10,223 nt of DNA from Clostridia bacterium. GTDB lineage: Bacteria > Bacillota > Clostridia > TANB77 > CAG-508. Location: assembly GCA_900752335.1 (NCBI GenBank), contig CAADUZ010000025.1, positions 1 through 10,223 of the forward strand. Direction: 5' to 3'. The notes under the pieces were generated by a model, which was not told the DNA's origin, did not search any database, and was given only the letters and a program-made list of their open reading frames with translations. Every line of letters begins with the position of its first letter. The stretch's first letter is position 1. The translations under genes were made by a program, and so were the position numbers. This document shows positions 5,666 through 10,223 of this stretch, piece by piece.

Positions 5666-6283
5666 CTATATAAGAAAATATTTTATACAAGAAAGAACAG
5701 TATCGGTTATAAACAGTGCAAATAATACATATACAGAAATAACTTGGATACTATATGGTATCTTGGACAATACTATATTTATTTTTTTCTTAAAAAATGG
5801 ATAGATAAAGTTAATAACTAATATTGCAATTATTCCCCACGCAAATGAGTAAAATATACTTATTCTACCATTTAGGTTCATAAATTCAGCTGTATAATCC
5901 CATAATCTTAACGAAAATAGTGCTTCCAAACCAAAGCCTACTAAATATTCGAATAGAGAAAATATAACAGCGGCATATATGAATAGTTTAAAATTTTTCT
6001 TTTTGTATGTACTAAAAAACATAATTAAAATAATAGCTCCCCAGCCATAAATAGGGCAGAGCGGTCCATATAAAAAACCTCTTTTAGTAAAATGGCCTAA
6101 TTCGTAAAAGCCATATGCTGTTTCAATAAGCCAACCAATAATAGCAAATACTAAAAAATATATGAAGTACAAGTATAATCTAGGTAATCTTTTTTTATTT
6201 TTTATGTTAATATTCGAACTGGTCTTTTCCATTTCTTGAGTTTCATTTGTTTGTGCATTGTTATTTGTGTTTTCAGTTTCCAT
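5666..6283 (-). CDS. Putative CmpB-type (PF06541) five-helix membrane protein
   Basis: A protein of 205 residues. Residues 1-34 are a hydrophilic Asn/Thr/Glu-rich N-terminus. Five membrane segments follow at roughly 36-58, 77-91, 99-122, 141-163 and 179-198. Family marks are GWLIET (50-55), RGFLYGPLCPIYGWG (68-82), FEYLVGFGLE (111-120), LWDY (127-130) and NGRISI (138-143). This matches the family named ABC_trans_CmpB, annotated as putative ABC-transporter type IV permease although no ATPase partner is usually nearby; none is here. The true substrate is unknown. AGAAAGGAA upstream of the ATG supports the start, and the promoter at 6309-6337 drives it divergently from trmL. Its A/T-rich composition matches the host, unlike the small gene downstream of it. 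Confidence 0.8.
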   Translation of the reverse strand: METENTNNNAQTNETQEMEKTSSNINIKNKKRLPRLYLYFIYFLVFAIIGWLIETAYGFYELGHFTKRGFLYGPLCPIYGWGAIILIMFFSTYKKKNFKLFIYAAVIFSLFEYLVGFGLEALFSLRLWDYTAEFMNLNGRISIFYSFAWGIIAILVINFIYPFFKKKINIVLSKIPYSIQVISVYVLFALFITDTVLSCIKYFLI

Positions 6284-6308
6284 AAATATATTCCTTTCTA
6301 CAATAAAT

Positions 6309-6337
6309 ATAATACCAGATTTTGGGCAAAAAGTAAA
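6309..6337 (-). promoter_or_regulatory. Extended -10 promoter for the CmpB-type gene
   Basis: On the minus strand TTTACT (complement of 6332-6337), a 17-nt spacer and TATTAT (complement of 6309-6314) are preceded by an extended -10 TGG. It points away from trmL; its -35 box is 31 bp from the -35 box of the trmL promoter. Confidence 0.65.
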
Positions 6338-6353
6338 TTATATTAATAAAACT

Positions 6354-6365
6354 TTAAGCGCTTAA
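6354..6365. promoter_or_regulatory. 12-bp palindrome between divergent promoters, candidate operator
   Basis: TTAAGCGCTTAA is a perfect 12-bp palindrome in the gap between the minus-strand -35 box (6332-6337) and the plus-strand -35 box (6368-6373), ending 2 nt before the latter. Its central GCGC stands out in an A/T-rich region. Its placement suits a dimeric regulator controlling both directions, but no regulator gene is in the window and the site was found by eye. Confidence 0.4.
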
Positions 6366-6367
6366 TA

Positions 6368-6396
6368 TTGTAACAAGCCCAATTTTGTAGTATAAT
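6368..6396 (+). promoter_or_regulatory. Sigma-A promoter for trmL and the U32 gene
   Basis: TTGTAA (6368-6373), 17 nt and TATAAT (6391-6396). The start of transcription would be near 6403, giving a leader of about 24 nt with an AAAGGAAAA ribosome-binding site (from 6408). Confidence 0.75.
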
Positions 6397-6426
6397 GTAA
6401 TAGCTTGAAAGGAAAAGTGAATTAAA

Positions 6427-6933
6427 ATGAAATTAAATATTGTACTAGTAGAACCAGAAATACCACAAAATACTGGAAACATTGCAAGAACATGTGCAGC
6501 ACTTGGTGCTAAACTTCATTTAGTACACCCATTGGGCTTTAAAATATCTGAAAAGGCAGTAAAGAGAGCCGGACTTGACTATTGGGACAAGCTAGATATA
6601 GAAGAACATGTATCTTTTGAAGAATTTTTGAAAAAGTACAAGCCAGAAGAAAACAATATGTTTTTTGTAACAACCAAAGGAAAGCATGTATATTCTGATC
6701 CAAATTATGCAGAAATGGACGAAGTATTTGCATTATTTGGAAAGGAAACAAAAGGACTTCCAGAAGATATTTTATTAAAATATATTGATAAAACAATTAG
6801 AATACCAATGAGAAAAACATTGCGTTCACTAAATTTGGCAAATTCGGTTGCAATAGTAGCGTATGACATAGTAAGACAGAAAAACTTCGAAAATTTAGAA
6901 GAAATAAGTGAGTATTTTGATGATAGATTATAA
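6427..6933 (+). CDS. trmL: tRNA (cytidine/uridine-34-2'-O)-methyltransferase TrmL
   Basis: A 168-residue SPOUT-class methyltransferase (YibK/TrmL) that uses S-adenosylmethionine to methylate the 2'-hydroxyl of the wobble nucleotide, classically in leucine tRNAs. The family's N-terminal signature EPEIPQNTGNIARTCA (9-24) carries the conserved Asn and Arg21. The trefoil-knot cofactor site is formed by FGKETKGLPE (104-113) and IPMRKTLRSLNLANS (126-140). The length is close to the usual 155-165. The protein is expected to be a cytosolic homodimer. It is first in a two-gene operon; the U32 gene begins 18 nt after its stop. E. coli TrmL also acts on cmnm5Um34, so this gene and the next target the same tRNA position. 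Confidence 0.95.
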   Translation: MKLNIVLVEPEIPQNTGNIARTCAALGAKLHLVHPLGFKISEKAVKRAGLDYWDKLDIEEHVSFEEFLKKYKPEENNMFFVTTKGKHVYSDPNYAEMDEVFALFGKETKGLPEDILLKYIDKTIRIPMRKTLRSLNLANSVAIVAYDIVRQKNFENLEEISEYFDDRL

Positions 6934-6951
6934 TAAAGAAGGGAGAAAAAT

Positions 6952-8184
6952 ATGAAAAAACCAGAATTATTGGCACCAGCGGGTTCGTTTGAAAAAGCAA
7001 AAACAGCATTTATGTATGGTGCAGATGCAGTTTATTGTGGAACAGGCAGCTTGTCTTTGCGAAGCAGAGCGGAAGTAGACGATAGCGAACTTGCGAGAAC
7101 GATAGAATATGCACACAGCATCGGAAAAAAAGTTTATGCAGCAATAAATATATATGCATGGGACGAATATTATGAGGAAATAAAAAAACAAGCAAAAATG
7201 CTAAATGATATGAAAGTAGACGGAATTATAGCATCAGATGGTGGTGTAATAGATATTTTAAAAGAATATGCACCAGACGTAGATATTCATATAAGTACAC
7301 AAGCTAACACTGTAAGCTATCATTCAGCTAATTTTTGGTACAAAAACGGTGCAAAAAGAGTAATACTTGGAAGAGAAATGAACAAAGAGCAAATTAAGCA
7401 AATAATGGAAAATAAGCCAAAAGATTTAGAAGTAGAAATATTTGTACATGGAGCAATTTGTTTTGGATATTCAGGAAGATGCTTCTTAAGCGACTTTTTG
7501 GCTTCAAGAAGTGCAAATTTAGGGGACTGTGCACAAAGCTGCAGATGGGCATACAATGTGTATGTAGAAGAACATAATAAACCGGGCAACTTAATGCCAG
7601 TTGAACATGACGAAAAAGGAACATACATATTCTCGTCAAAAGATTTATGCTTAATAAAAGAAATTCCAGAAATAATTGAAATGGGAATAGACAGCTTAAA
7701 AATAGAAGGAAGACTAAAAACAGAATATTACCTAGCAAGCGTTGTAAATAGTTACAGAAACGCAATAGATAGCTACTTTGAAGCACCAGACAAATACGAC
7801 TATAACAAATATCTAAAAGAATTAGAAAAAACAAAAACAAGAGGCTTAACAACATTCTATTTCAACGATAGAAACAACAAAGACTTCCAAGAATATGATG
7901 GAAAACAATACAACCCAGACTACGAATTCGGAGGAAAAATATTAGAATATAACGACGAAAAATCAATTATAGAAATCAGAAACAAGCTAAAAGTAGGAGA
8001 TACAATGGAAATTCTAATACCAAATGAAATAACACCTTGCGAATTCAAAATAGAAAAACTATGGGACACAGAAACAGAAGAAGAAGTGGAATTCGTAAAT
8101 CCTGGCAAAGCAGGGCAGAGCATAAAAATGAAATTGCCTATAAAATGCGAAAACGGTTGGATTTTGCGAAGAAAGAAACTTTAG
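6952..8184 (+). CDS. trhP: U32-family protein, TrhP/YrrO-like tRNA uridine-34 hydroxylase
   Basis: A 410-residue member of peptidase family U32. The N-terminus has PELLAPAGSFEKAKTAF (4-20) and GADAVYCG (23-30). The core is the family signature: EIFVHGAICFGYSGRC (162-177), then RSANLGDCAQSCRW (186-199). Four conserved cysteines, Cys170, Cys177, Cys193 and Cys197, fit metal or iron-sulfur binding. SSKDLCLI (228-235) and DSLKIEGRLKTEYY (247-260) follow, and a beta-rich C-terminal domain begins near 320. E. coli TrhP (YegQ) and B. subtilis YrrN/YrrO of this group form 5-hydroxyuridine at tRNA position 34 using prephenate. RlhA, a relative, hydroxylates 23S rRNA, and other members are annotated as collagenase-like proteases. 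With trmL in the operon and a TrmR-like gene nearby, the tRNA role is favoured. A GGGAG at 6941-6945 supports the start. A full repeat element begins 2 nt after the stop. Confidence 0.85.
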   Translation: MKKPELLAPAGSFEKAKTAFMYGADAVYCGTGSLSLRSRAEVDDSELARTIEYAHSIGKKVYAAINIYAWDEYYEEIKKQAKMLNDMKVDGIIASDGGVIDILKEYAPDVDIHISTQANTVSYHSANFWYKNGAKRVILGREMNKEQIKQIMENKPKDLEVEIFVHGAICFGYSGRCFLSDFLASRSANLGDCAQSCRWAYNVYVEEHNKPGNLMPVEHDEKGTYIFSSKDLCLIKEIPEIIEMGIDSLKIEGRLKTEYYLASVVNSYRNAIDSYFEAPDKYDYNKYLKELEKTKTRGLTTFYFNDRNNKDFQEYDGKQYNPDYEFGGKILEYNDEKSIIEIRNKLKVGDTMEILIPNEITPCEFKIEKLWDTETEEEVEFVNPGKAGQSIKMKLPIKCENGWILRRKKL

Positions 8185-8186
8185 TG

Positions 8187-8344
8187 AGAATTTAGGGACA
8201 GGTCTCATTTTCTCATTTTCCTTCTTTTATACTTTTTCGCCTAATTTTAACCTGTCCCCAAAGGTGACAAAAATGTCACGTAGGTAGACAGGCACCAAAG
8301 TGACATTGATAAAAATGAGAAAATGAGACCTGTCCCTAAATTCT
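8187..8344. repeat. Complete 158-bp cruciform/MITE-like repeat element
   Basis: Perfect 33-bp inverted repeats (8187-8219 and 8312-8344) flank a core with nested pairing: CCTGTC (8251-8256) with GACAGG (8287-8292), enclosing GTGACA (8264-8269) with TGTCAC (8274-8279), and a further GTGACA at 8300-8305. It fills the gap between the convergent U32 and DUF368 genes and reaches into the DUF368 gene, supplying its last codons and stop. It encodes nothing. Partial copies occur at 4624-4657 and 5271-5326. Size, terminal repeats and hairpins suit a non-autonomous MITE or a REP/BIME-like element moved by a Y1 (RAYT) transposase, but no transposase is present, and I could not identify a target-site duplication. 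It could also terminate transcription from both sides. Confidence 0.85.
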
Positions 8345-9148
8345 AGCGAGCTTGAAGGAAAGTATTAAAAGGAGAATGGAGAAAATGCCGGTTATATCAA
8401 ATGTTATAGGTGTATATAAAACTAGAACGCTACCTAGGGTAAAACCAATTATAGAGTAATATGTTTGCATGTAGAAATGTTTTAGTAAGTATTTAATTAC
8501 TACTAAAAAACAGATGCAACCTAGTACTAGACCTATTCCAATAGGAATTAGGACTTGTAAGTTCATGGTCGCAATGCTGTTTAAGTATGTGGAATAAACG
8601 CCAAGGCACATTAGAATTAGTGTGTTGCTTACCCCTGGAAATACTACGCCAATGGACATTAAAAATCCTGATAGTATGAGGAATGTATATGAGAAATTGG
8701 CTACGGTAGTGCTAGTGCCTAATTTGTTTTCTAAAAGCACAAATGAAATTCCTAATATAAATGTAATTATAGTAAATAGAAGGTATTTGGGCCTAAATGT
8801 ATGTTCTGAATTTACCTTTTTTACTAGTACTGGAATACTACCAAGAATTAGACCAATAAAACAGAAGCTGGTTGGTGCGGGAAAAGTATTAAACAAAGTT
8901 TTTAAAATATTTCCAAATAAAAATACACCAATTATACCACCAAGTCCAATAGGTAAAAGGTATAGGAAGTTCTTTTTAAAATCTCTAAATAAATTTGAAA
9001 TCGAATCAATTAGTTTATCATATATTCCCATAATAACGCAAATTACACCACTGCTGATACCAGGAAGTATTGCTCCTGCGCCAAGCAGAATTCCAATAAA
9101 AAAATTGAAGATATTAGCCACAAACATCACCAATAAATAAATATTCAT
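8336..9148 (-). CDS. DUF368 membrane protein, PopT-like undecaprenyl-phosphate translocase
   Basis: A very hydrophobic protein of 270 residues with about eight membrane segments. It contains an internal duplication typical of DUF368 (PF04018): GILLGAGAILPGISSGVICVIMGIY (19-43) and, in the second half, SIGVVFPGVSNTLILMCLGVY (165-185), each with a PG-[IV]-S motif where the chain is thought to re-enter the membrane. DUF368 proteins such as PopT return undecaprenyl phosphate to the cytoplasmic face for reuse in cell-wall synthesis. Here the usual SGG after PG-V is SSG or SNT, a mild departure. The start is uncertain: no good ribosome-binding site precedes ATG 9148, and Met8 (9125-9127) is an alternative. 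The last codons (Ala-Arg-Ile-stop) lie at the edge of or inside the repeat arm 8312-8344, so the original C-terminus may have been replaced. Confidence 0.85.
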   Translation of the reverse strand: MNIYLLVMFVANIFNFFIGILLGAGAILPGISSGVICVIMGIYDKLIDSISNLFRDFKKNFLYLLPIGLGGIIGVFLFGNILKTLFNTFPAPTSFCFIGLILGSIPVLVKKVNSEHTFRPKYLLFTIITFILGISFVLLENKLGTSTTVANFSYTFLILSGFLMSIGVVFPGVSNTLILMCLGVYSTYLNSIATMNLQVLIPIGIGLVLGCICFLVVIKYLLKHFYMQTYYSIIGFTLGSVLVLYTPITFDITGIFSILLLILSFKLARI

Positions 9149-9190
9149 ATTCAGCTAAAAATAGTACAAATACAATATTTATGCGGTCAG

Positions 9191-9218
9191 GCACTTTTGA
9201 TTTTGACAGACATATAAT
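9191..9218 (+). promoter_or_regulatory. Possible sporulation-type (sigma-E/sigma-K) promoter of sigK
   Basis: CATATAAT (9211-9218) resembles the -10 of mother-cell sigma factors (CATA-n3-TA / CATACAAT types). GCAC (9191-9194), 16 nt upstream, is a plausible sigma-K -35 core (AC). The embedded TATAAT (9213-9218) has no sigma-A -35 at 17 nt; the nearby TTGACA (9203-9208) is only 4 nt away and cannot serve it. Sporulation control is expected for sigK, but this site is a weak call by eye. Confidence 0.35.
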
Positions 9219-9247
9219 TTATGTATAAGGAAATCGGAGGTGCATTT

Positions 9248-9964
9248 ATGTTTACTGCATTTTGTGGAAGTTTAGGAGCTATAACTTTTTTAGAATTTTT
9301 GAAGTCGGCAGTTTTTTTATTAGGATATATATCAAGCAATAATCTATTTCCAGAGCCATTGTCTTCTGAAGACGAAAGAAAATATTTAGAACAAATGAAA
9401 GCAGGAAGCGAAGAAGCGAGGAATGTATTAATTGAAAGAAACTTGAGATTAGTAGCGCATATTTGCAAAAAATATAGTACTGTTAAGGCAGAACAAGATG
9501 ATTTGATTTCTATTGGAACTATAGGTTTAATAAAGGGAATAAATAGTTTCGAGGCATCTAAAGGTGTAAGGCTTGCAACTTATGCTGCTAGGTGCATAGA
9601 CAATGAAATACTAATGTATTTAAGAAGTGCGAAAAAGTTAAATGCAGAAGTATATTTAGAAGATCCAATAGGTAAAGATAAGGACGACAATACAGTTACT
9701 TTACAAGAAGTTTTAGAAAATGAGGAAAGAAGCATTGAAGAAGAAGTTGACCTGAAATTTAAAATAAAAAAATTATATAACAAAATGAAAGAAGTTTTGA
9801 AAGATAGAGAAAAATCTATAATAGAGTTAAGATTCGGGTTAAAAGGAACTAAACCTAAAACTCAACACGAAATAGCCGAAATGATGGGAATATCGCGTTC
9901 GTATGTGTCTAGAATAGAAACTAAAGCTATAGGAAAATTGGCTAAAGAATTTAGTGATAATTGA
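9248..9964 (+). CDS. sigK: RNA polymerase sporulation sigma factor sigma-K, intact pro-form
   Basis: A 238-residue sigma-70-family factor that directs late mother-cell gene expression (coat, cortex, lysis) during sporulation. The N-terminal hydrophobic pro-sequence (about 1-26, MFTAFCGSL to LLG) precedes YISSNNLFPEPLSSEDE (27-43), which aligns with the mature start of B. subtilis sigma-K. Cleavage by SpoIVFB before Tyr27 is inferred. Region 2 runs from NLRLVAHICKKY through DDLISIGTIGLIKGI to LATYAARCIDNEILMYLRS. Region 4 is DREKSIIELRFGLKG, then HEIAEMMGISRSYVSRIE with the helix-turn-helix. I chose ATG 9248 because GGAGGT (9236-9241) lies 6 nt upstream; the in-frame ATG at 9221 has no ribosome-binding site. 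The gene is continuous, with no skin-type insertion. The length matches the family (about 240). Confidence 0.95.
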   Translation: MFTAFCGSLGAITFLEFLKSAVFLLGYISSNNLFPEPLSSEDERKYLEQMKAGSEEARNVLIERNLRLVAHICKKYSTVKAEQDDLISIGTIGLIKGINSFEASKGVRLATYAARCIDNEILMYLRSAKKLNAEVYLEDPIGKDKDDNTVTLQEVLENEERSIEEEVDLKFKIKKLYNKMKEVLKDREKSIIELRFGLKGTKPKTQHEIAEMMGISRSYVSRIETKAIGKLAKEFSDN

Positions 9965-9973
9965 AAATTTGAA

Positions 9974-10002
9974 TTGTAAAATTAAACTATATATGCTAAA
10001 AT
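9974..10002 (+). promoter_or_regulatory. Extended -10 promoter for the terminal gene
   Basis: TTGTAA (9974-9979), 17 nt, then TAAAAT (9997-10002) with an extended -10 TG at 9994-9995. A short palindrome TATTCGAATA (10009-10018) lies at the predicted transcription start and could be an operator or a 5'-end hairpin. Confidence 0.65.
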
Positions 10003-10039
10003 ATATTCTATTCGAATATAAACGAAACGGAGAAATAAT

Positions 10040-10223
10040 ATGTATAATAAATATATTTTTATAAATAATAATAGAAGAAAAAAGCAAAACGAAAATTCAC
10101 AGATTAGTTTCGATATGCTTGAGCAAATGAATTGTAATGATATTGCAAATAAACAAGAAAAGTTAGTTCAAACAGCCGCTATGAAAAAGAAACAGAAAGG
10201 TAAAAATTTAATAAAATTTATAG
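10040..10223 (+). CDS. N-terminus of an unrecognised Lys/Asn/Gln-rich protein (runs off the window)
   Basis: The frame is open from ATG 10040 to the window end: 61 complete codons with no stop, so the gene is truncated by the window. CGGAG (10028-10032) at 7 nt and the promoter at 9974-10002 support a real start. The visible part begins MYNKYIFINNNRRKKQNEN and continues with SFDMLEQMN and a basic stretch MKKKQKGKN. It is hydrophilic and highly basic overall, with no signal peptide and no family I recognise. It may be a short sporulation-associated or nucleic-acid-associated protein, but nothing in the sequence shows this. Confidence 0.55.
   Translation, partial: MYNKYIFINNNRRKKQNENSQISFDMLEQMNCNDIANKQEKLVQTAAMKKKQKGKNLIKFI

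Noticed and set aside
5583..5804. 73-codon plus-strand frame between the two minus-strand genes
   Set aside because: It covers the promoter and leader of the 70-aa gene and the 3' end of the CmpB-type gene, and has no ribosome-binding site.
8622..9140. 172-codon plus-strand frame opposite the DUF368 gene
   Set aside because: The minus-strand frame has the duplicated PG-[IV]-S motifs and membrane segments; the plus-strand product matches nothing and has no start signals.
9184..9210. Another degenerate copy of the repeat core (TCAGGCAC ... TTTGACA)
   Set aside because: Only short scattered matches, with none of the paired arms; not distinguishable from chance.
9203..9218. Sigma-A promoter TTGACA/TATAAT for sigK
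   Set aside because: The two hexamers are only 4 nt apart, so they cannot work as a -35/-10 pair.

Overview
The window looks like chromosome from an uncultured or little-known low-GC, spore-forming member of the Clostridia. The genes are very A/T-rich, ribosome-binding sites are GGAG-type, and several promoters are close to the sigma-A consensus with 17-nt spacers. The last complete gene encodes the late mother-cell sporulation factor sigma-K. Most genes are recognisable housekeeping genes. Two patches stand out by much higher G+C: the gene fragment at 1-238 and a 70-codon minus-strand gene at 5369-5581. I judged G+C by eye.

Layout. (1) 1-238: the C-terminal end of a formylglycine-generating-enzyme/C-type-lectin-like protein, of the type used as targets by diversity-generating retroelements. 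(2) 239-516: an intergenic stretch with a hairpin/T-run terminator, which also reads as two inverted DnaA-box-like 9-mers, and a strong promoter. (3) 517-4623, plus strand: a P-loop protein with an Asp23/Gls24-like C-terminus, a cytidylate kinase fused to a PlsC-type acyltransferase, then typA/bipA. typA has its own consensus promoter, buried in the 3' end of the fusion gene, and a 22-bp A/T-only hairpin in its leader. (4) 4675-5271: a TrmR (YrrM)-like O-methyltransferase. (5) 5369-6283, minus strand: a high-GC 70-aa orphan and a five-helix CmpB-type membrane protein. (6) 6427-8184, plus strand: trmL and a U32-family TrhP-like tRNA hydroxylase, transcribed divergently from the membrane protein across a palindrome-bearing promoter region. 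(7) 8336-9148, minus strand: a DUF368/PopT-like undecaprenyl-phosphate translocase. (8) 9248-9964: an uninterrupted sigK. (9) 10040-end: the start of an unrecognised Lys/Asn-rich gene.

How the genes fit together. TrmR, TrhP and TrmL all act on the wobble nucleotide (position 34) of tRNAs. TrhP and TrmR would perform two consecutive steps, U34 to ho5U34 to mo5U34. The three genes lie within 3.5 kb, split by a minus-strand islet of which at least one gene looks foreign. With TypA next door, the middle of the window is a translation-tuning neighbourhood. The P-loop/Asp23 protein, Cmk-PlsC and PopT point to envelope and lipid metabolism.

The least explained structure is a dispersed repeat family. 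A complete 158-bp copy (8187-8344) has perfect 33-bp terminal inverted repeats around a core of nested hairpins. A left-arm copy (4624-4657) and a core copy (5271-5326) sit on either side of trmR. The copies meet gene ends with striking regularity: they overlap or lie within 2 nt of the stop codons of typA, trmR, the U32 gene and the DUF368 gene. The arm substitutions look compensatory.
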